From Roseomonas indoligenes (GTDB lineage: Bacteria; Pseudomonadota; Alphaproteobacteria; Acetobacterales; Acetobacteraceae): a stretch of DNA of 64,000 bases. Positions 11,705 to 23,000 of this stretch are shown here, piece by piece. The notes beneath the pieces are model-generated. The model was given only the letters and a program-made list of their open reading frames with translations. It was not told the DNA's origin and did no database searches. A program made the position numbers and the translations under genes. The stretch is from the NCBI RefSeq assembly GCF_017813365.1, contig NZ_JAGIZA010000021.1, positions 1-64,000 of the forward strand. The letters are read 5' to 3'. Each line of letters starts with the position of its first letter. Within the stretch, counting starts at the first letter, position 1.

Positions 11705-11745
11705 CGGGATATCTCCTGTTCGTTCGGGTTCAGAGGATTCCGGAG

Positions 11746-12108
11746 CTACCGCCAGCCACCGCCGGGCAGCGCGCCGTGGTAGGGCGTGTCGCGGCAATGG
11801 CCCCAGGGGCCGCGCCAGAAGCCGGGTGGGCAGCCATTCCCGCCGTAGTAAACCGGCGGCGGAGGCGGCGCGTAGAAGTAGCCCGGGCCGGGACCGCGGC
11901 AGCCGCCCCAGGACCCGCGCCAGCGACCGGGGCCGCAGCCCTCGGCGACGGGGATGATCGGTGACGCGACACCGGGGCTCGGAGGCGCGAACACGGCCTC
12001 GGTCAGTAGTGGCGCTGCTGAAAGCAACGGCGCGCTCTGGCCGTTCGCCATTGCGGGAGCGGTGCTGGCGATCGCCACAGCGGCGATGATGCCGAGAAGG
12101 GTTATCAA
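11746..12108 (-). CDS. Small secreted GCG/CRPN-type protein
   Basis: This 120-residue exported protein starts with a hydrophobic signal sequence ending near ASTAPAMA. The mature part has GCGPGRWRGSWGGCRGPGPG and CPPGFWRGPWGHCRDTPY, glycine- and arginine-rich boxes with paired cysteines. Boxes of this kind are found in the GCG_CRPN family of alphaproteobacterial secreted proteins, whose function is unknown. A proline/tyrosine linker (YFYAPPPPPVYYGG) sits between the two boxes. It lies 41 bp upstream of the LTXXQ pseudogene on the same strand. Four cysteines could form disulfides in the periplasm. Function is not assigned. Confidence 0.7.
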   Translation of the reverse strand: MITLLGIIAAVAIASTAPAMANGQSAPLLSAAPLLTEAVFAPPSPGVASPIIPVAEGCGPGRWRGSWGGCRGPGPGYFYAPPPPPVYYGGNGCPPGFWRGPWGHCRDTPYHGALPGGGWR

Positions 12109-12167
12109 GGCACAGATCCTCTCTTGGAGAACATGGTTGAGTGGTGCGGGTGCGTCGGCTTCAGCCG

Positions 12168-12638
12168 TCAGTCGGGGCGGATGGGCGGGCCCAGGAGCTC
12201 GAAGCCCCAGTACTCCTCGAAGGTGGCCAGGACGGCCGGATCGGCTGTGCCGCCGCGCATGACGCCGGCGAACTCCGTGTAAAAGCCTGCGGCGTCGAGC
12301 CCCGGCATGATCAGGACGAGCTGGCTGGCCGGGCTGTCCGTGACGTTGAGGAAGCGGTGCTCCGCCCCGCCGGGGATGCAGACCAGGTCACCCGTCGATG
12401 CGTCGAAACGCTTCCCGTCCACCTCGAAGAGGAAGCTGCCGCCGGTGATGCGGTGGACTTCCGTCTCGGGGTGGCGGTGCAGCGGCAGACCCGAGCCTGC
12501 GGCGTAGACGGTCTCAATGACCGTCAGCCGCCCGTCGTTCCCCCGCGCCGAGAGCCGGATCCTTAGGTCCAGCCCGATCTCGGGAATGCGGATTGGCTCG
12601 CCGCCAGCCGTGTCGTGCAGGAAGTCAAACTCTGTCAC
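12168..12638 (-). CDS. Cupin-domain protein
   Basis: A 156-residue single-domain cupin, predicted cytoplasmic. The core shows GLPLHRHPETEVHRITGGSF (cupin motif 1, with HRH and a later E and H as metal ligands) and GDLVCIPGGAEHRFLNVTD (motif 2, with the second His). Such proteins bind a metal and act as small enzymes or sensors; the substrate cannot be inferred. The start is GTG at 12638 because AGGAGGAGAG lies immediately upstream at good spacing. The longer frame to 12719 would add a low-complexity arginine/serine stretch that overlaps the neighbouring lipoprotein gene. It is followed on the same strand by the GCG/CRPN gene. Confidence 0.75.
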   Translation of the reverse strand: MTEFDFLHDTAGGEPIRIPEIGLDLRIRLSARGNDGRLTVIETVYAAGSGLPLHRHPETEVHRITGGSFLFEVDGKRFDASTGDLVCIPGGAEHRFLNVTDSPASQLVLIMPGLDAAGFYTEFAGVMRGGTADPAVLATFEEYWGFELLGPPIRPD

Positions 12639-12672
12639 GTCGTCTCTCCTCCTGCACGGGGGCTGGCGCGCG

Positions 12673-12918
12673 TCAGCGGAAGGACTGCTTGGCCGTCTCG
12701 ATCTCGGCGAGTGCGCCACGGATCAGGCGCTCGGCCTCGGCCTTGTGGCCGCCGAAGCGGTTCGGGGCGCGGTTGAGGGATTCCAGCGCGCCGCGCAGCT
12801 GCGCCTCGGCGTCGTTCAGGTTGGGCCAGGGCTCCTGGGCGACGGCGCAGCCCGTGAGTGCGGCCAGCCCGGTCAGGGCAGCGGCGGAAGCGAGGGAGAG
12901 AGAGCCTCTGCGGGTCAT
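12673..12918 (-). CDS. Small lipoprotein of unknown function
   Basis: An 81-residue product with an N-terminal RR-containing, alanine-rich signal sequence ending in the lipobox LTGC (LAALTGC), so a lipid-anchored envelope protein is expected. The mature part has an amphipathic helix-turn-helix pattern (LNDAEAQLRGALESLNRAP ... AEAERLIRGALAEIETAKQSF) similar to small alphaproteobacterial proteins of unknown role. ATG 12918 is preceded by AGAGGA. It precedes the cupin gene by 34 bp on the same strand, so co-transcription is likely. A slightly earlier ATG at 12945 is possible. Confidence 0.6.
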   Translation of the reverse strand: MTRRGSLSLASAAALTGLAALTGCAVAQEPWPNLNDAEAQLRGALESLNRAPNRFGGHKAEAERLIRGALAEIETAKQSFR

Positions 12919-13382
12919 GGTCCGAGTTCCTCTTGTCGTCTGCATCGTTGACGCGCCCTGTGCAGCGCGCCGCCTGCGTTCCGGCGTTGATGTCCGGCGG
13001 AGCGAGGCGGCGCAGCCCTTAGGTCGCGGACCAAGATGTAGATGGAGGTCCGGAATGAAGTCCTGAGTGAAGCCTGAAACCTCTCCGAATTTCTGCTCGA
13101 GATGGCCGAAAATCCGATCGGAAGCTGAAGATATGCCGGTGTCCCGAAGGCGGCATCTCCCCCAAGCACGATCGGGCAACAACGAGGAAAGGCGGCTCAC
13201 CTGCTCAGATGCCGCGTCGGCTGGTGGTCAGGTTCGAGATATAGAAGGGTGGCTCGCTGCTGAAGCCAAGACCGAGGCCACGATCCCAGCGACACGAAGA
13301 CGCCGCAAGGGCGGCACCGATCCCATTACCTGCTCATAGTGACGCAAGCTGGACGGATGTGCCCCCCTGGGCGGATCCCGGC
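12919..13382. other. Intergenic region
   Basis: About 460 bp with no supported gene on either strand. It should contain the promoter of the lipoprotein-cupin group (minus strand) and the end of the large regulator transcript, which also runs leftward. No hairpin-plus-T terminator or known regulatory motif was recognised. Confidence 0.4.
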
Positions 13383-16250
13383 TCAGGACGTGGACGTGCA
13401 GGCATCCAGCAGACCACCCGCCCTCGCCGTGGCCTCAAGTCGTACTGCCATCTCGAAGGCCTGCTGGTGTCGGTCCCGGTCTTCCAGCTTTCGCATGAAC
13501 CAGAAGATCGGATCCGTGCCGTTCACCCAGCCGGGACGTAGCCGGGCGACCTCGCGCAACGCCTTCCGCGCCTCCTCGATGTCACCGGCCTCTATCGCGG
13601 CGACCACCATGGTTCTGAGACAGAGCTCGTAGTCAGGCAGGCGGGCGGCACAGAGGCGGAGTTCGGCCAGCGCCTCTTCAGGCTGCCCGCGCAGGAGCAG
13701 CGCGCGCCCGAGCACCGCGTGCACGACCGGAGGACAGTGCGGGTCCCAGGCGATCATCTGCCGAAGGCCCACCTCCGCCTCCTCGGGAAAGCCCGCCGCC
13801 GCCAGGATGGACCCGCCCGTCATGCGCACCGCGTCATCAGCGACTTGGTCGGTCCGCAGGGCAAGGCGCGCCGAGGCGACGGCCTCGCCCCATTGCTCCC
13901 GCAAGGCGAGGCACAGGGAGAGGGCCGCGAGACCGAGCGGGGAGTCCGGCTCCAACTCGACGGCAAGGCGCGCCAGGCGGACGGCCTCATGCAGCCCCTC
14001 GCCATCCTCCCCGTCAGGCCACCCTTGCACCGTCGGACGCGAGATCGCGAAGACATGCCAGGCGCGAGCGGGTGCATAACCAGGGTCAACGGCGGCCGCC
14101 CTGACGAACAGGTCGCGCGACGCCCTGGTGTCCGCCGGGGTGCTCCGGTTGTAGACCTCCCTGCCAAGCAGCGTGAGTTCGCGGGCGGTCAGCTGCTCCA
14201 TCGGCTTCTGGCGCGCCCGGCGCAGGCTCCGTCGCCCGACCTGCAGGTTCACCGCGGTGGCCAGCAAGGCGGCGCTCTCGGCGGGCAGCCCGCCCGGTTG
14301 AGCCAGCGGCCAGTCCAATCGCTGGGCCCAGAAGGCCGCGCCGGTGGCCACCTCCTCCAGCCGCAGAACGGCGTGGACTCGGTCGCCAGAGACATACGCG
14401 TCACCCCGCAACGCGTAGTCCTGGCTAGCCCGGTTATATGCCTCTCCGACGACGCACAAATCCTCGTAGCGGACCAGCTCAGCCATAAGGCCCAAGGTCA
14501 GCGTGGAAGCGGTGCGGGCCGCGGAGGCATCGTCAGGCGCAGCTTGCAGCGGGTGCATAACCAGCGTGTCCCGCCGGAGGTCGGCCAGAGACCGGGCGCC
14601 CTCGGGCGGGGGAGGCGGCGCGGCAGGTTTGGGAGGAGTGGGGACTTGGTCCTGCTCAGCCTGCGGTGAAGCCGCCGACGACGTCATCGACTGCTTATCC
14701 GCGGCACCCGCCAGCTCGGACGCGCGCCGGTAAGCTGCCACGAAGCGCTCCACATCCTCGTCGCGGCGAAAGAACCAGTACCCAGTGTGGTTCCGGGGCA
14801 CCCAGCCCGGCTTGATGCGAGAGAACTCGCGTCGCGCCGCCAAGGCTTCCGCAACCCGTCCGCTTTCTACGGCTGCCACCAGCAGGGAATCATAGGTCGC
14901 CGCGTAGTCGGGCAGGCGCGACGCGCACCAGCGCAGCGGCGACAAGGCATTCTCCACCTTTCCGGACATCAGCAGCGCCCGGCCGAGGATCCCTTGGGTG
15001 GTGGGCGGGCAGAGCGGGTCGAGGCTGATGGTCTCCTGAGCCACGACCACGGCCTCCTCAGGATGCCCGGCGGCCGCCAGCACCTCGCAGCAGGTGTTGC
15101 GGGCCGAGGCGAAGGCGGGCACCGCCGACGACAGGGCCGCGCGCGCCGCGTCCACAGCGCCTTCCCATTGCTGGTGCAGCACGAGCGAGAAGGCGAGGCG
15201 CGAGAGGCAGAGCGGCGAGTCCGGCTGGAGCTGAACGGCCTTCCGGGCGAGACGAAGAGACTCGTCCCGCGCCGCCTGCCCGCCGGGACTGCCCCAGCCA
15301 TGGGTGATGGACCGGTGCACGGTGTAAGCCTGCCAGGCGTAAGCTGTCGCGTAGTCCGGGTCGGCCGCGATCGCCAGGGCGAACATCTCCTTCGCCACCA
15401 GCGTGTCGGCTTCGGTGCCGCGCTGGTGATGTTCACGGCCGACGAGGCAGAGCTCGCGCGCCGACCGCTCGGCCACCGGCTTTCGGCGCGCGAGGGAGAG
15501 GCTGTGCCGCTCCACTTGCTGCTCGAGATGGGCGGCGAGGGCCAGCAGCGCCGGCTCCGGCAGCCCTCGCGGCTCGTCCCGTGGCCGGTCCAGCCGCTCC
15601 GCCCAGAGCACGGCTTCCGACGCGGCGTCCTCAAGCCGCAGGGTGACCCGCAGATCCGTACCGGCAGCCCGCACCTCGCCCCTGACCCGATACCCTTCCG
15701 CCGCCATTCCGTCCCGGGCTGGCAGGATGCGGAGCCCCTCTAAGCGGGCGAAGAAGGCCATCATGTCGGTGACCAGGGTGTCCGCCAGGAGGATGGCCGC
15801 TTGGTTCCCGTCGGGTGCCTCGAAACGGTGAACCGCAACCAAGGCCTGACGCTGCGCCACGATGTCCTGCTCGGGCTCAGCACCAGGAACTGCTTTCCGC
15901 CGAATGTCCGGACGGGGCGCCGCATCCTGCCGGACCTCCGCCGTTAGCACGTATCCCCTCTTGGGTATGGTTCGCAGGACGTGCGCGGCCCTGTCACCAA
16001 AGGCACGACGGAGATCGCTGATGCACTGGGTCAGGGAGTCGTCCGTCACCACCACGCCCGGCCACAGTGTTTCCATGAGTTCGTCACGGCCAAGCAGGCG
16101 GCCGGGGTTGTCTAACAGGTGCTGGAGCAACGCGAAGGGCTTGGGACGCAGACGCAGCTCGGCCCCGTCCGGGCCTAGGAGGGCGCCGCGTGCGGGGTCG
16201 AGGCAGAACGCGTCGAAGTGGTATGCCCCGGAGCCCTCGCGCGGTGCCAT
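13383..16250 (-). CDS. Winged-helix TPR regulator with an internal duplication
   Basis: This is a 955-residue transcription factor. Residues 10-105 form an OmpR/CadC-type winged helix (LRLRPKPFALLQHLLDNPGR, VVTDDSLTQCISDLRRAFGD, IPKRGYVL). No receiver and no transmembrane helix is seen. After it come two copies of the same roughly 370-residue module, about 140-510 and 560-940. Each has a TolB/adenylate-cyclase-like start, then QPDSPL/EPDSPL-type TPR helices, then ILGRALLMSG and VLGRALLLRG, and a closing RIKPGWV or RLRPGWV. A proline-rich linker joins them. Many alphaproteobacterial regulators have one such module; two in tandem is unusual. It is divergent from the giant autotransporter, which it may control. 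The start is ATG with GAGGAC just upstream. Confidence 0.75.
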   Translation of the reverse strand: MAPREGSGAYHFDAFCLDPARGALLGPDGAELRLRPKPFALLQHLLDNPGRLLGRDELMETLWPGVVVTDDSLTQCISDLRRAFGDRAAHVLRTIPKRGYVLTAEVRQDAAPRPDIRRKAVPGAEPEQDIVAQRQALVAVHRFEAPDGNQAAILLADTLVTDMMAFFARLEGLRILPARDGMAAEGYRVRGEVRAAGTDLRVTLRLEDAASEAVLWAERLDRPRDEPRGLPEPALLALAAHLEQQVERHSLSLARRKPVAERSARELCLVGREHHQRGTEADTLVAKEMFALAIAADPDYATAYAWQAYTVHRSITHGWGSPGGQAARDESLRLARKAVQLQPDSPLCLSRLAFSLVLHQQWEGAVDAARAALSSAVPAFASARNTCCEVLAAAGHPEEAVVVAQETISLDPLCPPTTQGILGRALLMSGKVENALSPLRWCASRLPDYAATYDSLLVAAVESGRVAEALAARREFSRIKPGWVPRNHTGYWFFRRDEDVERFVAAYRRASELAGAADKQSMTSSAASPQAEQDQVPTPPKPAAPPPPPEGARSLADLRRDTLVMHPLQAAPDDASAARTASTLTLGLMAELVRYEDLCVVGEAYNRASQDYALRGDAYVSGDRVHAVLRLEEVATGAAFWAQRLDWPLAQPGGLPAESAALLATAVNLQVGRRSLRRARQKPMEQLTARELTLLGREVYNRSTPADTRASRDLFVRAAAVDPGYAPARAWHVFAISRPTVQGWPDGEDGEGLHEAVRLARLAVELEPDSPLGLAALSLCLALREQWGEAVASARLALRTDQVADDAVRMTGGSILAAAGFPEEAEVGLRQMIAWDPHCPPVVHAVLGRALLLRGQPEEALAELRLCAARLPDYELCLRTMVVAAIEAGDIEEARKALREVARLRPGWVNGTDPIFWFMRKLEDRDRHQQAFEMAVRLEATARAGGLLDACTSTS

Positions 16251-17073
16251 GATGTCCTCTCAGAAATGCAACCCGATCTTAATACGATCTTTTTCCGAAA
16301 CCAGCTTCAACTCGTCACAGCATCTGCCTTTCGAGGTTTGGATTTCGCAACTCGGTGAGGATAGGGCTCTCAGGCCGTTCGCCCGGGACGCAGGGCGGGG
16401 AGACAGCGAAGCAGCGTCCTCTTGCTGTTCAGGTAACCGAGCTCCTCGCATCGTGCCGAGCGCGCTGACGATGATGGCCTTGAGTGTCACTTCGCTCGGC
16501 TCCGCGCCTCGGCGGCGTCGCGGGACGCCTTGCGATGGCGGATCTCGACCGCATTTCACCAGGACTTGGGTCATGCCGTGACCTGGCCCGCCGGGGCGCC
16601 GCGAGAAGCACCCCCGGCATCGACCGTGTCGTCCTTCTCTTCCGGTACCGGAGCTGACGGGTGAGCCGGTTCAGCAAAAGGACGGGTGGCCGTGCTCGCT
16701 CAGGAATCGGGACCTGCCTGCGCCGCAGGAGCCGGTGCCCTCGCACCCAAAGGCGCGGGGCGATCCCAGCGACCGTGCCCACTCCAACCAGGCCGAAGCA
16801 GGTGGCCTGACGTTCGAGCGGGTGGACAGAACTGTGACAGGATGGGCGCCCTCCAGCTCCCATGACGTCACGGGCCGCCTCTGCCGCCCGTCATGCCCCT
16901 CCCGGACAGCTCCAACGGAGCCCTGGCCACTCTTGGACTTCAGCGCCCCCGATCCGAAAAAAAAGCTGAACGAAGCGTCGGAAGGTGATCGGCAATTCTT
17001 GAGAGGCTTCTCGGGACGTCCGGCGGCGCGAGCGGCGATACCGGGTTCCACATCCAGCCAGGAACCCCGTGCC
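16251..17073. other. Divergent intergenic region between regulator and autotransporter
   Basis: About 820 bp that must drive the TPR regulator leftward and the autotransporter rightward. It contains a perfect 12-bp palindrome TCCGGTACCGGA at 16641-16652 and an A-rich stretch at about 16957-16967. A minus-strand frame at 16260-16574 is open but unrecognised and was not called. The frame of the autotransporter is also open back to 16735, so an earlier start inside this region cannot be excluded. Confidence 0.4.
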
Positions 17074-20000
17074 GTGCACTCCTCCACCCACAAGGCTTCC
17101 CCTCAGAACAGTTCCGCGCCCGCCACCGTTGCAGCACCGCGCGGGGCCTCGCCGTGCCCCGGAGCACCCCGGCGGGTCTCGCCATCCGCCTCGTCCCGAG
17201 CGAAGCTGCTTGCCTCCAGCTCCGGCACGGCGCTCGCGGCCGTCGCCGCGGTGCCGCTCATCCTGCTCTCCGTTTCGGGGGAGGCCAGGGCCGACGCCTG
17301 CGCCGCCTTTGAAGGCTATGCCTGCTACTACGTCGTGCAGCCAGCCCCGGCCCCGGACAATCAGAACCCCGGCGCGCCCGGCACCCCCGTCGAGGCGGCG
17401 AACGTGGACATCCCCGTCGCCGCATTCCCGGCCGGTGAAGTCGTGGTCCAGACCACCGGGGGCCAGGGCGGGACGGGTTGGACCTACACGGGCCTCGATC
17501 ACTCGGGGGCCAACGGCGGCCGGGGCGGCGACGGCAACACCCTCACCGTCACGATGCAGCCCGGCACCTCGACCAGCGGGAACACCGTGATCCAGGCCGA
17601 TGGCGGCGCCGGCGGCGTCGGCGGCTACAGCGGCCATCAGGGGACGGCGACCACCTCCGGCGACGGCGGGACGGCCGGCACCGTCGTGGCGGGCACGCGG
17701 GATGCGCCGATGGTCGGGGCGCTCAACAACCCGAACACGGCGCAGACGTGGGTTCCGAACACCGGGGTTCAGCCCTCGGTGGGGCTCCTCGCCAACGCCT
17801 CGGGCGGCGCCGGCGCCGGCGGGACTAGCGGCAACGCCAGCGGCTCCAACAACGATGGCGGCGATGCCGGCAACGGTGGCAACAGCAGCAGCGGCGGCGT
17901 GAGCGTCGTCTTCGGGGGCAGCGCCAGCGGTACCCAGGGCGGCATCCTCGCGCTTTCGCAGGGCGGCAACGGCGGCGACGGTGGCGGGGCTTACGGCGAG
18001 GTTGGCGACCAGGCCGGTAACGGAGGCAACGGCGGCACGGGCGGCCCCGTTTCCGTCGTCCTCGCGCAGGGTGGTTCGGCGAGCAGCACCGGCACCGGCC
18101 CCGCCATCGCCGCGCAGTCCTTCGGCGGCCAGGGCGGCCTGGGCGGCTCGGGCCACGGCAACGGCGGCAGCGACGGCAACGGCGGCAAAGCGGGCACGGG
18201 CGCCGATGCGGGAAGCGTCTACGTCGAGAACTGGGGACGCGTCATCACCAACAGTGCGGACTCCCCCGGCGTCCTCGCGCAGTCCTTCGGCGGCGCGGGG
18301 GGCACGGGCGGCCAGGGCGGTGGCTGGGGCGCTAGCGGCGGCAATGGCGGCACCGGCGGCAACGGCGGCTCCGTCGGGTTCGTCGGCGCAGCGGTCTCCT
18401 CCATCACCACGACCGGGACCAACTCCCCCGGCATCCTGGCGCAGAGCATCGGCGGCGGCGGCGGAAACGGCGGCGACGCGAACGGCTGGCAGGCCGTCGG
18501 CGGCGACGGCGCGGGGGCGGGCAACGGCGCCGACGTCTCCATCGAGAAGTCCAACAGCGGCGCCGGCTCTAGCCCCATCGTGACCTCCGGCGAGCGCTCG
18601 ACCGGCATCCTGGCGCAGAGCATCGGCGGCGGCGGCGGCAACGGCGGCAACGCGCGTGCCACCAGCCCGCTGGAAGGCTTCCTGAATATCGTCGTCGGCG
18701 GCTCGGGCGCCGGCGGCGGCGCCGGCGGCTCCGTGGACGTGACGAGCACGGGCAGCATCGCGACCTCCGGCCTGCACTCCTCCGGCATCGTGTTGCAGTC
18801 CATTGGCGGCGGCGGCGGCAACGGCGGCGCAGCCTATTCCCGGGTCACCTCCATCATCGGTGGCGCCTCGGTGTCGGTCGGCGGCAACGGCGGCGGCGGT
18901 GGGGACGGCGGCCCGGTCGGCCAGATCGCCACACTCCCCACGAGCACGGGCCAGATCGTGACCACGGGGGCGAACTCCCACGGCATCGTCGGCCAGAGCA
19001 TCGGCGGCGGCGGCGGCAATGGCGGCGCCTCCGGGGCGACCGCCACCGTCTACGGTGTCCCGACCGACACGTTCCCCATCCCGACCGTCTCGGTCGCGGT
19101 CTCCATCGGCGGCTCTGGCGGGAACGGAGGGAACGGCAACAGCGTCACGCTCCAGAACACCGGCCTCATCTCGACCGCGGGCGGCGGCTCGGTCGGCATC
19201 GCGGGGCAGAGTGTCGGCGGCGGTGGCGGCACGGGCGGCGACGCCTCGGCGACCTCCACGGCCAAGGGGGGCGACGACTCGCCGTTCAGCGTCTCCACCT
19301 CCGTCGCCCTCGGTGGCAGCGGCGGCGGCGGCGGCGCGGGCGGCGCGGTCACCATCACCAACAGCGGCATGATCTTCACGCGCGGCGAGGCGGCGGACGC
19401 GGTGCTGGCGCAGAGCATCGGCGGCGGCGGCGGCAATGGCGGGACGGGCGACGCCTCGGCCCGGAGCTCCGGCGACGGCGCGAACATCTCCTCCACCGTC
19501 GCGCTCGGCGGCACGGGCGGCAGCGGCGGCAATGGCGGCCCGGTCACCGTGACCAACGGCGGGGCCGTCCTGACCCTCGGCGACGGGGCGATGGGTATCC
19601 TGGCGCAGTCGGTCGGCGGCGGCGGCGGGCGCGGCGGCGGCGCGGCCGGGACGAGCAACGGCCAGTTCACCGCGAGCGTCTCGGTCGGCGGCAACGGGGC
19701 AATCGGCGGCAGCACAACCCAGCCGAACGGCGCCAACTCAGTGGCGGTGACGAACGGCGGCACGCTCGTGACTTTCGGGGCCGACGCGCCGGGCATCGTG
19801 GCGCAGAGCGTCGGCGGCGGTGGCGGGCTCGGCGGCAAGTCGGCCAGCACGCTCGGCAACCGGACCAACACCGGCGACGGCGGCAACGGCGCGAGCGGCT
19901 CCGTCAACGGCGCCACGACCTCCCTCAACAACGCCTTCGTGACGGGCGGCGAGGGCGCGGTGAACCAGTACAACTCGGTCTCCGGCCTCATCGGGGTGGC

Positions 20001-23000
20001 CAACTCGGCGCTCGGCAACGTCACGGCGACGCGCCGGCTGGGCGACGATCCGGCGGGCGGCGTCCAAGACCTGGAGAACCTCGGCGAGTCCGGCGGCGAG
20101 AGCGGCGACAACAGCTCCTCCACCAAGATCACCGTCCACGTGAACGTGGGGGGGCGGGGCGGCGCCGCCGGGAATGCGGGCAACGTGACTGTCATCAACA
20201 CGGGCTCCATCGGCACGATCGGGCCGATGTCGGACGGCATCATGGCGCAGGCGATTGGCGGCGGCGGCGGCCGGGGCGGCGCGGCCGTCTCCTCCATCAC
20301 GGGCGGCAAGGTCAACGAGGACGACCAGCAGGGCAACGTGCCGATCAGTGTCGGCGGCCGGGGTGGCCACGGCGGCAACGCGGGGGACGTCACCGTTAAC
20401 AACAACGGGAGCGTCACGACGATCGGGGCCCAGTCCCTCGGCATCGTGGCGCAGAGCATCGCGGGCGGCGGCGGCATCGCCGGGACCTCGGCCGCAAGGG
20501 TCCAAGGCAGCAACGCCGACAATACCTCCGTGCTCAACCTGCCGATCGCGATTGGCGCGGATGGCGGCGGTGGCGGAACCTCCAGCACGGTAACGGTGAC
20601 CAACACCGGCACCATCACCACGCGGAGCCACGACGCCATCGGCATCCTCGCTCAGGGTATCTCGGGTGGCGGCGGCATCCTCCGCACCCGGTCCAGCGAC
20701 GCCTCGGACAACAACGGCGGCGGCGCGGTCGCCACGGGCGGCAGCTACGGCATCAACCTCACCTTCGGTGGCAACAACTGCGGCACTGTCTGCTCCGGCG
20801 ACCCGAGCAAGGAAACGCAGCCGGGCACCGCGGGCGCCGTGGTCGTGAACCACAGCGGCACCATCACCACCGGCTCCGTCTCACCAAGCGGCGTCCGCTT
20901 CGGCAGCAACGCCTACGGCATCCTGGCGCAGAGCATCGGCGGCGGCGGCGGCGTGGTGCTCGGCGGCACGCCGAACAACGCGGCCAACCCGTTCGGGATC
21001 GGCGCGATGACCGGCAACGCGGGCGCCGTGACCGTGACCCTCGGCGATCCCTCCATCACCGCCGGCTCCGCGGGCAGCATCATGACCTACGGGCAGGGCG
21101 CGATTGCGGTGCTGGCGCAAAGCATCGGCGGCGGCGGCGGGCTGGCCGGCGACACCGGGCTGACCGCCCAGCGCGCGGGCTTCCAGCCCTACCCCGCCCA
21201 CTTCGGTAGCGGCGGGCCGGTTCTGGTCGGGGTAGGCCAAACCTCCACGCTGGCCACCGATGCCGGCAACACGCCCGTCATCTTCGCGCAGAGCATCGGC
21301 GGAGGCGGCGGGCGGGTGACGAGCAACGGCTACGGCGCCAATGACGGCACAGCGGGCGGCTTCGGCACCGGCGGCACCGTGACGGTCAACGTCGGCGGCC
21401 GGGTCCTGGCGAACGGCGCCGCCTCGCCCGGCATCTTCGCCGAGAGCGTCGGCCGGCCCACGCCAGCCACCAATACCACACCCGCCAACCCGACTGGCGG
21501 CTCCGCCGTGCGGATCAACGTCCTGCCGAACGCCACCGTGCAGGGCGGGCGGGACTACAACACGGGCGACGGCTACAACGCCGGCATCTACATCGTCGGC
21601 GGCAGCACCATCCAAGACCCCTCGAGCCAGCTCAACAACAACGTCAACAACCAGGGCACGATCACGTCGCTCGGCACGACAGCCATCTACGGCACCGGCG
21701 GTTGGACCAGCGTGTACAACCAGCCCGGCGGCGTCATCACCGGCAGCGTCGACCTCGACAATGGCGGCGGGGGCGGTGCCTGCCCCAATGGCGGCTGCGG
21801 GGTGACGGGAGGCATGGTCGACAACGCGGCCGGCGCGACGATCAACACGGGCCCGGTCATGCGGCTCGGCGCGGCGGGGACGTTGAGCAACTCAGGGACG
21901 CTGAGCATTGGCGGCGCGGGTCAGATGGCGACGACGGCGATGACGGGCAACCTGGTGCAGTCTGGGACGGGTCGGCTGGTGCTGGACACGAACCACGCCA
22001 CAGGCGCCTCTGACCGGATCGACGTCCAGGGCAGCGTGCGCCTGGGTGGCACGCTGGAGCTGCACTCCGCGGCGGTGGCGAACCGCGCTGTCACGGTGCT
22101 GACTGCGACGGACGGCGTGACGGTGGACCCGGGCCTTACCTCGACCCGGACGCACCTCTTCGCCTTCGATGCCCAGCAGGCGGGCAACAGCCTGCTGATC
22201 CAGCCTCGGGCCGAGTTCACGGGCCAGGCGGCAGGGCTCGGGGCCAACCAGCGGGCCGTCGCCTCCCACCTGCAGGAGCTGTGGAACGGCGGCGCCAGCA
22301 TGGACGCGGGCTTCACGGCGCTCGCCGGGGTCCGGAACGGGGCGAGCTACGGCCAGGCTTTGAGCAGCCTCTCCGGGCAGACGGTCGGGGCCATCTCGGC
22401 CTCGCGTTTCGCCAGCAGCCGCGACTTCACCAGCAACATGCTGAACGACTGCGCCACCTTCGCAGGCGCCGGCATCAACCAGGACGAGGCGAGCTGCGGC
22501 TGGGCGCGCGCCTTCGGCAGCACGGCCACCCAGGACAGCACGGGGGGCGCGCTCGGCTACAAGGCAACCTCCTGGACGATGCAGACGGGCGGGCAGGTGC
22601 AGATCGCGCCGGGCTGGTTCGTGGGCGGCTCCATCGCCTACCAGAGCAGCGTGTTCCGGGGCGACGCGGGCTCTTCCAAGGTCAGCGGCGACAGCGTGCT
22701 CGTCGGCGGCCTACTCCGCTACCAAGCCGGCCCCTGGCAGGTCTCCGGCGCCATCGACGCCGGCTACGGCTGGTACGAGAGCCAGCGCTCGGTGACGGTC
22801 GGCAACTTCACGGGCACGGCCCGGGGCAAGCCGGACGCCTGGCATGTCGGCGCCCACACGCGCCTGGCCTACCAAGTACCGTTCGGGGGTGAGGCGGGTG
22901 GCTGGTACGTACAGCCGAGGGTGGACCTGCACCTGAACTACGTCCGCAGTGGTGGCTACACCGAGAGCGGGGCGGCACCCTTCAACCTCGCCGTGGACTC

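Noticed and set aside
16735-17073. N-terminal extension of the autotransporter
   Set aside because: The frame is open, but the sequence has no signal-like character and includes an A-rich non-coding-looking stretch; a GTG at 17074 just before the leader is preferred, though not proven.
17500-21500. Direct repeats considered as a CRISPR array or non-coding satellite
   Set aside because: The repeats lie in one long reading frame and encode Gly-rich boxes; spacing and length vary with codon structure, unlike CRISPR.
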